Assembly: GCA_002782905.1 (NCBI GenBank)
Contig: PFJA01000256.1
Location: 1-14,075, forward strand
DNA: 14,075 nucleotides
Direction of reading: 5' to 3'
DNA from: Lysobacterales bacterium CG_4_10_14_3_um_filter_64_11
GTDB taxonomy: Bacteria; Pseudomonadota; Gammaproteobacteria; Xanthomonadales; Xanthomonadaceae
The notes beneath the pieces were generated by a model. The model saw nothing but the letters and a program-made list of their open reading frames with translations, was not told the DNA's origin and searched no databases. How positions within the stretch are numbered: position 1 is the stretch's first letter; each line of letters begins with the position of its first letter. Shown piece by piece: positions 1 through 5,883 of this stretch. A program made the position numbers and the translations under genes.

Positions 1-2246
1 AGGCGTTCGATCTCTGGCACACGATGATCGGCTTGCCGGCCGAGCGCATCATCCGCATCGGCGACAACAAGGGTGCGCCGTACGCGTCGGACAACTTCTG
101 GCAGATGGCCGATACCGGCCCGTGCGGGCCATGCAGCGAGATTTTCTACGATCACGGTGCGCACATCGCCGGCGGCCCGCCCGGATCGCCCGATGAGGAT
201 GGCGATCGCTTCATCGAAATCTGGAACAACGTGTTCATGCAGTTCGACCGCCAGCCTGACGGCACCCTGCTGCCGCTGCCGGCACCCTGCGTGGACACCG
301 GCATGGGCCTGGAGCGCCTGTGCGCGGTGCTGCAACACGTGCACAGCAATTACGAGATCGACCTGTTCGCGCATCTGATCAAGGCTGCTGCCCAGCTCAC
401 CGCCACCGCCGATCTGGAGCACAAGTCGCTGCGCGTGATCAGCGACCACATTCGCGCGTGCTCGTTCCTGATCGTCGATGGTGTGCTGCCGTCCAACGAA
501 GGGCGTGGTTACGTGCTGCGCCGGATCATCCGTCGCGCGATCCGCCATGTCTGGAAACTCGGCGCGCTGCGCAGCGATGGCCTGTTCTGGCGCATGGTCG
601 AACCGCTGTGCGTGGTGATGGGCGAGGCGTACCCCGAGCTGCTTGCCAAGCGCGCGCTGGTGGAACAGGCGCTACGCGCGGAAGAGGCGGCGTTTGCGCA
701 AACGCTGGAAGCGGGCATGAACCGCCTCGATGCGCATCTCAAACAGCATGGCAGCATCGATGGCGAGGCGCTGTTCCAGTTGCACGATACCTATGGCTGT
801 CCGCCGGACCTGATACTGGACATCCTGCGCGAGCGCGGTCAGGTGGTCGAGCCCGCGCAGATACAGGCTTACGAGGCGCTGATGACGCAGCAACGCGAAC
901 GCGCCCGCGCCGCCAGCAAGTTTGCCGGCAGCGCCGGCCTGCCCGGCGAATTGCTCGGCACGCTGCCGCCGACGCAGTTCTGCGGTTACGACCGCCTCGC
1001 CGTGGAGGCGGGCACGGTGCTGGCGCTGGTGGTTGATGGCAAGGCGGTGCCGCGTGTCGGCGCCGGCGAGCATGCCATCGTGGTGCTGGACACGACACCG
1101 TTCTACGCGGAGTCGGGCGGTCAGGTCGGTGATACTGGCGTGTTGACCGGCAGCGCGGGGCAGCGCTTCGTGGTCAGCGATACCCACAAGTTCGCCAATC
1201 AGTTTCATGGCCATGTCGGTGCGCTGGAAGCGGGCGCGCTGGCGGTTGGCGATAGCGTGGTTGCCACGATCGATGGCGAGCGGCGACAGGCGATCATGCT
1301 CAACCACTCGGCAACGCACTTGTTGCACGCGGCGCTGCGGCAGATGCTTGGTGAACATGTCAGTCAGAAGGGCTCGTTGGTGGCACCCGACCGCCTGCGT
1401 TTCGACTTCTCGCACTTTCAGCCGGTCAGCGCTGAACAGTTGGCGCAGATCGAAGTGTTGGTCAATGCACAAATCCGTGGCAATGCCGAAACCGAAGTGC
1501 AGCAGATGGACATGCAGCAGGCGCTCGATTTCGGCGCCATGGCGCTGTTTGGCGAAAAATACGGCGAACGGGTGCGGGTGTTGCGTATGGGTGCATTCTC
1601 GACCGAGTTGTGCGGCGGTACCCACGTACGTCATAGCGGCGATATCGGCCTGTTCAAGATCCTGTCCGAAGGCGGTGTCGCGGCGGGCGTGCGCCGCATC
1701 GAAGCGGTGACCGGCGCGGCGGCATTGGCGCACGTCGCCAACGAAGAGCAGCGCCTGGCGCAGATCGCGGGATTGCTCGGTGGCGGCCAGGCCGACGTGC
1801 TCGACAAGCTGCAGCAACTGCTTGCGCGCCAGCGCCAGCTCGAACGCGAGATCGAACAGATCAAGGCCAAATCCACGGCAGGTGCTGCGGCCGAACTGGC
1901 CGCAAATGCCCGCGAAATCGCGGGTATTCGCGTGGTGGCCGCGCGTCTTGAGGGTGTCGATGGCAAGGCGCTGCGTGAAGCGGTCGATCAACTCAAGGAT
2001 CGTCTCAGCGATGCGGTGATCGTGCTCGCTGGCGCGAGTGACGGCCGTGCCGCGTTGGTTGCTGGCGTTTCCGGTGCGGCGCTGGGCAGGGTCAAGGCGG
2101 GTGAACTGGTTGCGCATATTGCGGGTCAGATCGGCGGCAAGGGCGGTGGCCGCCCGGACATGGCGCAGGGTGGTGGCGAGGATGGCGCCGCGTTGCAAAG
2201 CGCGCTCGTTGGCGTGGATGCGTGGCTGGCGCAACGTCTGTGCTGA
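1..2246 (+). CDS. alaS: alanyl-tRNA synthetase, 5'-truncated by the window edge
   Basis: Attaches alanine to tRNA-Ala in the cytoplasm and hydrolyses mischarged Ser- and Gly-tRNA-Ala. The frame is open from base 3, so the gene enters from the left and the first in-frame ATG (24) is internal. 747 residues are visible. Counting from base 3, the class II motif 3 (GMGLER) is at residues 100-105, the editing-site zinc ligands are HSATH (H435, H439) and CGGTH (C537, H541), a coiled-coil-like stretch rich in Leu, Gln and Arg lies at about 590-620, and the C-Ala domain carries GKGGGRPDMAQGGG near the end. The spacing of these ligands suggests that about 129 residues are missing, giving the 876-residue length of the E. 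coli enzyme. All domains seen look intact. csrA follows 126 bp downstream, the order conserved in gammaproteobacteria. Confidence 0.98.
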   Translation, partial: AFDLWHTMIGLPAERIIRIGDNKGAPYASDNFWQMADTGPCGPCSEIFYDHGAHIAGGPPGSPDEDGDRFIEIWNNVFMQFDRQPDGTLLPLPAPCVDTGMGLERLCAVLQHVHSNYEIDLFAHLIKAAAQLTATADLEHKSLRVISDHIRACSFLIVDGVLPSNEGRGYVLRRIIRRAIRHVWKLGALRSDGLFWRMVEPLCVVMGEAYPELLAKRALVEQALRAEEAAFAQTLEAGMNRLDAHLKQHGSIDGEALFQLHDTYGCPPDLILDILRERGQVVEPAQIQAYEALMTQQRERARAASKFAGSAGLPGELLGTLPPTQFCGYDRLAVEAGTVLALVVDGKAVPRVGAGEHAIVVLDTTPFYAESGGQVGDTGVLTGSAGQRFVVSDTHKFANQFHGHVGALEAGALAVGDSVVATIDGERRQAIMLNHSATHLLHAALRQMLGEHVSQKGSLVAPDRLRFDFSHFQPVSAEQLAQIEVLVNAQIRGNAETEVQQMDMQQALDFGAMALFGEKYGERVRVLRMGAFSTELCGGTHVRHSGDIGLFKILSEGGVAAGVRRIEAVTGAAALAHVANEEQRLAQIAGLLGGGQADVLDKLQQLLARQRQLEREIEQIKAKSTAGAAAELAANAREIAGIRVVAARLEGVDGKALREAVDQLKDRLSDAVIVLAGASDGRAALVAGVSGAALGRVKAGELVAHIAGQIGGKGGGRPDMAQGGGEDGAALQSALVGVDAWLAQRLC

Positions 2247-2309
2247 GAATCATTGCATCGTGCTGCCGGCCTTGGGTACCATGCGTGGGCGGTGTGAGCT
2301 GAGTACATT

Positions 2310-2325
2310 GCACGCGGGGGCGTGC
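2310..2325 (+). promoter_or_regulatory. small hairpin in the csrA upstream region
   Basis: GCACGC (2310-2315) pairs perfectly with GCGTGC (2320-2325) around a GGGG loop, about 48 bp before the csrA start. No T-run follows, so it is not an obvious terminator for alaS. It may be a structured part of the csrA leader. I found no convincing -35/-10 pair in 2247-2372, so the csrA promoter is unresolved and read-through from alaS remains possible. Confidence 0.35.
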
Positions 2326-2346
2326 GATGGCTATGCCTCGGCGCAC

Positions 2347-2370
2347 GGAAGCCTCGGTCAAGGAGAGGAA
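2347..2370 (+). promoter_or_regulatory. GGA cluster over the csrA Shine-Dalgarno (candidate CsrA autoregulatory site)
   Basis: Three GGA motifs lie in 24 bases before the csrA start: 2347-2349, 2362-2364 and 2367-2369. The last two form AGGAGAGGAA, which is also the ribosome binding site, ending two bases before the ATG. CsrA dimers bind GGA-containing RNA and in E. coli repress csrA translation by covering the Shine-Dalgarno. The motif layout is seen directly; autorepression here is inferred from it. Confidence 0.55.
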
Positions 2371-2372
2371 AT

Positions 2373-2585
2373 ATGTTGATTCTGACCCGCCGCGTTGGTG
2401 AAACCATGATGATCGGTGATGCCATCACGGTGACGGTATTGGGTGTCAAAGGCAATCAGGTGCGCATCGGCATTACCGCACCGAAAGATGTCGCCGTTCA
2501 TCGTGAAGAAATCTACCAACGCATTCACAAAGACGACGAACCATCCACGGGTTCGAGTGGTTCAGGTTTACCGCCGCACGCTTAA
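2373..2585 (+). CDS. csrA: carbon storage regulator CsrA (RsmA), RNA-binding translational regulator
   Basis: A 70-residue homodimeric RNA-binding protein that binds GGA motifs in mRNA leaders and changes translation or stability. In this group it typically affects motility, biofilm, virulence and carbon storage. The family core is complete: MLILTRRVGETMMIGD at the N-terminus, the central GVKGNQVRIGI strand region and VHREEIYQRI. The RNA-contacting residues L4, R6 and R44 are present. After residue 53 comes a short Asp/Ser/Gly-rich tail, which is variable in the family. The ATG at 2373 is chosen over in-frame starts further upstream because it begins exactly at the conserved N-terminus and has a strong AGGAG. 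alaS lies upstream and tRNA-Ser(GCU) downstream, as in E. coli. Confidence 0.97.
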   Translation: MLILTRRVGETMMIGDAITVTVLGVKGNQVRIGITAPKDVAVHREEIYQRIHKDDEPSTGSSGSGLPPHA

Positions 2586-2595
2586 GCGCTATGCT
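2567..2595 (+). promoter_or_regulatory. candidate promoter for tRNA-Ser
   Basis: TTTACC (2567-2572), a 17-bp spacer and TATGCT (2590-2595) give 4/6 matches to each sigma-70 hexamer. A GC-rich discriminator (GCGGCCCG) follows, as is usual for stringently controlled stable-RNA promoters. It overlaps the csrA stop codon, so transcription would start near 2602 and leave a leader of about 37 nt before the tRNA. In that leader CCCGTCA (2602-2608) can pair with TGACGGG (2621-2627). This is inference from motif match; co-transcription with csrA is the alternative. Confidence 0.4.
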
Positions 2596-2638
2596 ATGCG
2601 GCCCGTCAGGCTGTTGCGGATGACGGGGTAACAGATCC

Positions 2639-2731
2639 GGAGAGATGCCCGAGTGGCTGAAGGGGCTCCCCTGCTAAGGGAGTATAGGGCTTAAAACTCT
2701 ATCGAGGGTTCGAATCCCTCTCTCTCCGCCA
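2639..2731 (+). tRNA. tRNA-Ser, anticodon GCU (reads AGC/AGU)
   Basis: The full class II cloverleaf can be drawn. Acceptor GGAGAGA (2639-2645) pairs with TCTCTCC (2721-2727). The D arm contains GAGTGGCTGAA. The anticodon stem CTCCC/GGGAG encloses loop CTGCTAA with GCT at 2673-2675. A long variable arm (about 2683-2703) has ATAG/CTAT pairing, and the T arm is GAGGG-TTCGAAT-CCCTC. G2728 is the discriminator base, and CCA (2729-2731) is encoded. The long variable arm is the serine identity hallmark. The position next to csrA matches serV of E. coli. A strong terminator starts four bases after the CCA. Confidence 0.97.
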
Positions 2732-2784
2732 CACAAAGCAAAAAGCCACCTCGGGTGGCTTTTTGCTTTTCATGGCTTCGTTCG
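2716..2784 (+). repeat. direct repeat copy 1: tRNA-Ser 3' end plus terminator
   Basis: This 69-bp block covers the 3' strand of the T stem, the 3' acceptor strand, CCA, and the whole terminator. It matches 2864-2932 at 68 of 69 positions; the only difference is C2779 against T2927. The two copies are offset by 148 bp. Homology begins inside the tRNA, so the second copy would rebuild the 3' end of the tRNA if it replaced the first. That is the usual geometry of a tRNA attachment site. Confidence 0.93.
2735..2769 (+). terminator. intrinsic terminator after tRNA-Ser
   Basis: A perfect 16-bp stem: the arm at 2735-2750 is the exact reverse complement of 2754-2769, with loop TCG. The core is GCCACC-TCG-GGTGGC, and the 3' side runs into TTTTTGCTTTT. 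The 5' A-tract makes it able to work in both directions. It is the natural end of the tRNA-Ser transcript. Confidence 0.92.
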
Positions 2785-2863
2785 TGCGATTGCCGGCCCG
2801 CGCCAGCGGCGCGGGCGCTCATCGGCACCGCGAAGCTGCGCTTCGCAAACGGTGCCACCTCGC
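2785..2863. other. 79-bp hairpin-rich spacer between the two direct repeats
   Basis: No gene is visible. Nearly all of it can fold. CCCGCGCC (2797-2804) pairs with GGCGCGGG (2808-2815) around AGC. A second, compound palindrome at 2824-2856 has outer arms GGCACCG/CGGTGCC and an inner stem CGAAGC/GCTTCG around TGC, with CAAA unpaired. This looks like REP-type sequence or the remains of a tiny element lying between the duplicated tRNA ends. Its origin is unknown. Confidence 0.6.
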
Positions 2864-2932
2864 CCCTCTCTCTCCGCCACACAAAGCAAAAAGCCACCTC
2901 GGGTGGCTTTTTGCTTTTCATGGCTTTGTTCG
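2864..2932 (+). repeat. direct repeat copy 2: partial tRNA-Ser 3' end plus terminator
   Basis: A 68/69 copy of 2716-2784. It contains the last 16 bases of the tRNA (CCCTC, the 3' acceptor strand, G, CCA) with no preceding tRNA body, so it is not a functional tRNA. It sits as a pseudo-tRNA end in front of cbpA. It may be an att-like duplication or a local tandem duplication. Confidence 0.93.
2883..2917 (+). terminator. second copy of the tRNA-Ser terminator
   Basis: Identical in sequence to the terminator at 2735-2769, again a perfect 16-bp stem with a TCG loop and a T-rich 3' side. Two strong terminators in series separate the csrA/tRNA block from cbpA, so cbpA should depend on its own promoter, which would lie in 2933-3114. 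Confidence 0.85.
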
Positions 2933-2947
2933 CTGATTTTCGATGTG

Positions 2948-2982
2948 GTGGCCCGGGTTGCGGCCACAGGGCGTAACCCGGG
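2948..2982. repeat. REP-like palindrome, GTAGCCCGGGTTG type
   Basis: CCCGGGTT (2952-2959) pairs with AACCCGGG (2975-2982). The sequence closely matches the final 34 bases of this window (14042-14075): both read GT(A/G)GCCCGGGTTG, then a GGCC-containing middle, then CGTAACCCG. This type of palindrome is dispersed between genes in many Xanthomonadales. It may act as an mRNA-stabilising or nuclease-blocking hairpin. Confidence 0.65.
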
Positions 2983-3114
2983 GTTGTTCGCGCGGCCAGG
3001 TGGCAGCGCCGGCACCATCGACGCCGCGATCGGCGGGTGCCGGGGCTTGCGCCGGATCAAACCGGCACCGATATACAGGTACCATGATCGAATTGTCTGG
3101 TGATTGAGGCTGAT

Positions 3115-3999
3115 ATGCAGTTCAAGGATTACTACACGGTGCTGGGGGTCGAGCCGGGCGCGGGCGAGGCCGAAATCAAGACCGCGTATCGACGACTGGC
3201 GCGCAAATATCATCCCGATGTGAGCAAGGAAGCGGGTGCCGAGGAACGCTTCAAGTCGATCAATGAGGCGTACGAGGTGCTGCGCGACAGCGAAAAGCGC
3301 GGTCAATACGATCAACTGCGCGCACGTGGCTTCCGTCCGGGTGAGGACTTTCGTCCACCGCCGGGGTATCACGGTAGCGGTGCTCCGGAATACGGATTTG
3401 AACCGAGCGAAGGCGCCGGTTTCAGCGATTTCTTCGAGTCGCTGTTTGGCAGCCGGCAGCGTGCTTCACGCCCCGGGCCAAGCGATGCTGGCGGCGATTT
3501 GCAGGCGCGGCTGGCCATTGCGTTGGAATTGGCTTTTTCCGGCGGCAGCCAGCGTATCGATGTCAATGGCCGCACCCTGGAGGTGAAAATACCCGCCGGT
3601 GTGCGGCCGGGGCAGGTGATCCGGCTTGCCGGGCAGGGCCATCGCGGGCGGGTGCGCAATGGCGATCTGCGGCTGGCGATTGAGTACCGGGTGCATCCGG
3701 AGTTCGAGGTCGATGGCCGCAATATTCTGCATGTCGTGAGCGTTTCGCCGTGGGAGGCCGCATTGGGCACCACCCTGACGGTTTCCACGCTGGGTGGCCC
3801 GGTCGAGCTCAAGGTCCCGGCGGGCAGTGACGCCGGGCGCAAGCTGCGGCTGCGTGGGCGCGGCCTGCCGGGGACGCCGCCCGGCGATCAGATCATCGAG
3901 CTGGAAATTCGCACGCCGGAAGCCCGCAACGACGTTGAACGTGCTGCGTACCAGCAGTTTTCCCGCGCATTTGCAGATTTTGACCCGCGCGCGGATTGA
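3115..3999 (+). CDS. cbpA: curved DNA-binding protein / class B DnaJ co-chaperone CbpA
   Basis: A DnaK co-chaperone that stimulates ATP hydrolysis through its J-domain and delivers substrates; in E. coli CbpA also binds curved DNA and the nucleoid. The 294 residues begin with MQFKDYYTVLGVEPGA and a J-domain (about 4-70) with HPD at 33-35. A Gly/Phe-rich linker (about 71-118) follows, then two DnaJ C-terminal beta domains (about 128-280) with VSPWEAALGTTLTV and a closing FDPR. The CxxCxGxG zinc repeats of DnaJ are absent, which with the linker makes it CbpA rather than DnaJ. ATG 3115 is preferred to an in-frame GTG at 3100 because it fits the family start and has GAGG six bases upstream. No cbpM modulator gene follows; the next gene is convergent. 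Confidence 0.94.
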   Translation: MQFKDYYTVLGVEPGAGEAEIKTAYRRLARKYHPDVSKEAGAEERFKSINEAYEVLRDSEKRGQYDQLRARGFRPGEDFRPPPGYHGSGAPEYGFEPSEGAGFSDFFESLFGSRQRASRPGPSDAGGDLQARLAIALELAFSGGSQRIDVNGRTLEVKIPAGVRPGQVIRLAGQGHRGRVRNGDLRLAIEYRVHPEFEVDGRNILHVVSVSPWEAALGTTLTVSTLGGPVELKVPAGSDAGRKLRLRGRGLPGTPPGDQIIELEIRTPEARNDVERAAYQQFSRAFADFDPRAD

Positions 4000-4005
4000 G
4001 ATTGC

Positions 4006-4030
4006 GCCGGGTAACCGTGGGGAACCCGGC
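4006..4030 (+). terminator. weak hairpin just after cbpA
   Basis: GCCGGGT (4006-4012) pairs with ACCCGGC (4024-4030) around an 11-base loop, seven bases after the cbpA stop codon. No T-run follows, so intrinsic termination is doubtful. It may be a stabilising 3' hairpin or part of the repeat-like stretch next to it. Confidence 0.3.
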
Positions 4031-4052
4031 GAAACCGTCGCGAGCGGCCCGA

Positions 4053-4140
4053 GTGCAAGGCGCACGGAGCGCAGGAACCGCAGTGTACATGCGGGTACAT
4101 GAGGATTCCGAGCACCGCGCAACGCCGCAATCGGGTCGCG
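4053..4140. repeat. candidate dispersed extragenic repeat between cbpA and pilH
   Basis: This non-coding stretch lies between two convergent genes. It has a centre of imperfect dyad symmetry: GGAACC and TGTAC (4074-4088) against GTACA and GGATTCC (4095-4109), flanked by GCGC-rich blocks. The phrase GTACATGAGGATTCCGAGCA closely resembles an extragenic repeat I recall from several gammaproteobacterial genomes. That recollection is not a search result. The function is unknown; the location suggests a 3' hairpin shared by both convergent transcripts. Confidence 0.45.
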
Positions 4141-4164
4141 CAGTAGGTTTCAACAGGTTCCCCG

Positions 4165-4530
4165 TCAGCCCGGCAGCAAATCCGCAATCACCTTGACCAG
4201 AGCCGCTTCGTTGAACGGCTTGGTCAGGTAGGCCTTGGCGCCTTGTCGCAGGCCCCATACCTTGTCGGTTTCCTGGTCTTTGGTGGTTACCAGGACGATC
4301 GGGATGTGCGCTGTGGCCGGGTCCTTGGCGATCAGGCGGGTAGCCTGAAAACCATTGAGGTTCGGCATCACCACGTCCATCAAGATCAGGTCGGGCAATT
4401 CTTTTTTGGCGACTTCAACGCCAGCGGCACCGTCCTCTGCACCCAGTGCTTCGTGCCCGAGCTTCTCGATGATTCGCTTCATGCCCATCGCTTGCGACGG
4501 TGAATCATCAACAACCAATATACGTGCCAT
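4165..4530 (-). CDS. pilH: PilH-type response regulator (twitching motility)
   Basis: A stand-alone 121-residue CheY-like receiver. In Pseudomonas, PilH receives phosphate in the Pil-Chp chemosensory system and opposes PilG in controlling type IV pilus motors. The receiver features are complete: acidic pair D8/D9, phosphorylation site D52, T82/T83 and K104. The stretch VTTKDQETDKVWGLRQGAKA after the switch threonine is nearly identical to PilH of Pseudomonas, which supports the name over a generic CheY. There is no output domain. The ATG at 4530 is used because the family start MARILVVDDS lies there and AGGAG is eight bases upstream; earlier in-frame starts only add untypical sequence. pilG and the chp genes are not in this window, so pilH appears as a single-gene unit. 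Confidence 0.87.
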   Translation of the reverse strand: MARILVVDDSPSQAMGMKRIIEKLGHEALGAEDGAAGVEVAKKELPDLILMDVVMPNLNGFQATRLIAKDPATAHIPIVLVTTKDQETDKVWGLRQGAKAYLTKPFNEAALVKVIADLLPG

Positions 4531-4558
4531 CTGGCAGCTCTCCTGAGTTCTGGGAATG

Positions 4559-4586
4559 ATTGTAGCGGCGCCCGCGCCGATGTCCA
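4559..4586 (-). promoter_or_regulatory. sigma-70 promoter of pilH
   Basis: On the minus strand TGGACA (4586-4581, 5/6 to consensus), a 16-bp spacer and TACAAT (4564-4559, 5/6) stand immediately upstream of pilH. The predicted start near 4552 leaves a leader of about 22 nt holding the AGGAG. This is the best-matching promoter of the plus/minus transition region and supports independent transcription of pilH. Confidence 0.65.
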
Positions 4587-4629
4587 GCCGTACGTGCTTA
4601 AGGTGAAACAACGCGAAGCGTTTCATTGT

Positions 4630-4688
4630 CGCCCTCCCCCGCTTGCGGGGGAGGGCGGGGTGGGGGAACGGCCATGGCGAATGGCCGT
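4630..4688. repeat. two adjacent palindromes between pilH and the oxidoreductase gene
   Basis: CGCCCTCCCCCGC (4630-4642) pairs perfectly with 4645-4657 around TT, a 13-bp stem of a CCCTCCCCC type that is common as an extragenic repeat. Directly after it ACGGCCAT (4668-4675) pairs with ATGGCCGT (4681-4688). A further arm CATGGCGAAT (4673-4682) can instead pair with ATTCGCCATG (4708-4717). The block begins a few dozen bases past the oxidoreductase stop codon on the minus strand, so it could protect or end that transcript. No T-run is seen. Confidence 0.6.
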
Positions 4689-4721
4689 TGCATCATTCGC
4701 GGTGGCGATTCGCCATGACCG

Positions 4722-5717
4722 TTAGTGGCAGACCAGCGTGCGCCCGAATGAGCCGCCGGCAAGCATGTTGGCGAACACACTCGACAGGTCTTCAAGCCCC
4801 ACTTCGCGGGTGCAGATGGTGTCCAGATGGGCCGGCTTCCAGTCGCTGGCGAGGTGCGCCCAGACCGCGTCCCGGTGCGGCCGGCCGGTGCCGGCGGAGG
4901 CGATGCCGAGCAAGGACACGCCGCGGATGATGAACGGCATCACGGTGGTTGCCAATGCCGCGCCACCGGCGAGGCCACAACTGGCGATGTTGCCGTAGGG
5001 CGATATCACGCGGGTCAGGCCGGCCAGCATCTCATCGCCGACATTGTCGATGGCGCCGGCCCACAATGGACTTTCCAGCGGTCGTTGGCCCCAGTGCAGA
5101 TCGTGGCGCGAAACCACCTGTTTTGCACCGAGGCCGGTGAGGAAATCGAGTTGCTCGAACTTGCCGGTGATGGCGTGCGCGTCGTAACCGGCGCGGGTGA
5201 GAATATCGAGGGCGAGCATGCCCACCCCGCCGCTGGCACCGGTAACCACGATCGGGCCCATGGCTGGCGTCTGGCCGTTTTCCTGCATGCGCAGCAAGGC
5301 CAGCGCGGCGGTGAAGCCGGCGGTGCCGAGAATCATCGACTCACGCAGGCCCAGGCCAGCGGGCAACGGGATGACCCAGTTGGCATCGAGCCGGGCATAC
5401 TCGGCGTAGCCACCATCGCGGATTTCCGACAGCCCGCAGCCAGTGCACAACACCGGGTCGCCCTCGCGAAAGCGCGGGTCGCTCGATGCCACTACATGGC
5501 CGGCAACATCGATGCCGCCCACCAGCGGGTACTGGCGCAGGATCGGCGCGGTGCCGCTGCCGGCCAGGGCATCCTTGTAGTTCACGCTGGAATATTCGGC
5601 GCGTATCACGACTTCGCCAGCGGCGAGATCATCCAGACCGATCGGCTCGATCAGCGCGCGATGGCCGTTGCTGTCGTTGTGAATGCGAAAGGCGCGGAAG
5701 GTGTTGGGGATGGTCAT
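4722..5717 (-). CDS. acuI: MDR-family NAD(P)H quinone / acrylyl-CoA oxidoreductase, AcuI/YhdH type
   Basis: A medium-chain dehydrogenase/reductase of 331 residues, the usual size for the AcuI/YhdH group, whose members reduce acryloyl-CoA to propionyl-CoA with NADPH. The N-terminal GroES-like half shows YSSVNYKDALAGSG (42-55) and VGGIDVAGHVV (66-76). The Rossmann half has VTGASGGVGMLAL (158-170). Later stretches SPYGNIASCGLAGG and RGVSLLGIASA are typical of YhdH. No zinc-ligand set of alcohol dehydrogenases is seen, as expected for this group. ATG 5717 fits the family start and has AGGTGAG upstream; the longer open frame beyond it runs through a repeat. The gene stands alone between repeats. 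Substrate is inferred from family only, and a general quinone reductase role is possible. Confidence 0.85.
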   Translation of the reverse strand: MTIPNTFRAFRIHNDSNGHRALIEPIGLDDLAAGEVVIRAEYSSVNYKDALAGSGTAPILRQYPLVGGIDVAGHVVASSDPRFREGDPVLCTGCGLSEIRDGGYAEYARLDANWVIPLPAGLGLRESMILGTAGFTAALALLRMQENGQTPAMGPIVVTGASGGVGMLALDILTRAGYDAHAITGKFEQLDFLTGLGAKQVVSRHDLHWGQRPLESPLWAGAIDNVGDEMLAGLTRVISPYGNIASCGLAGGAALATTVMPFIIRGVSLLGIASAGTGRPHRDAVWAHLASDWKPAHLDTICTREVGLEDLSSVFANMLAGGSFGRTLVCH

Positions 5718-5776
5718 GGGGCTCACCTGTGGAAAGCCGGGGGTGGCATCAACGATTAGTCGGGCAGATCGCCGCA

Positions 5777-5855
5777 GGATGGGTAGAGCACAGCGAAACC
5801 CATCAACCACGCCATTGCAACTCGCTTGATGGGTTTCGCTGCGCTCTACCCATCC
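5777..5855. repeat. long inverted repeat (30-bp arms) between lpd and acuI
   Basis: Arms 5777-5806 and 5826-5855 are complementary at 29 of 30 positions around a 19-base loop. The core GATGGGTAGAGC is a common type of dispersed palindrome in proteobacteria. As RNA it would form a very stable hairpin 29 bp past the lpd stop codon, fit to end or protect the 3' end of the sucA-sucB-lpd message. No T-run follows. The spacing before acuI leaves little room for a promoter other than within 5718-5776. Confidence 0.85.
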
Positions 5856-5883
5856 CACGCTGACCGTTGCGGATGGATTGCGT

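Noticed and set aside
672..2234. Long (520 residue) minus-strand open frame opposite alaS
   Set aside because: It lies wholly inside a clearly conserved gene. Its composition is His/Arg/Gln-rich, as expected of antisense frames in GC-rich DNA, and no family is recognisable.
2691..2921. Minus-strand open frame reading EREGFEPSIEF across the tRNA-Ser and terminators
   Set aside because: This is the antisense of the tRNA and the terminator hairpins. Similar AEREGFEPS strings are a known spurious annotation next to tRNA-Ser genes.
2639..2932. Two tRNA genes in tandem
   Set aside because: Only the first locus has a complete cloverleaf; the second keeps just the last 16 bases of the tRNA.
2755..3103. 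Short plus-strand open frames over the repeat region before cbpA
   Set aside because: They run through terminators and REP-like palindromes, repeat each other because of the direct repeat, and have no proper start site.
4827..5759. Plus-strand open frame of 310 residues opposite the AcuI-type gene
   Set aside because: The minus-strand protein shows clear family motifs throughout; the plus-strand frame is its complement with Gly/Ala/His-rich low-information sequence.
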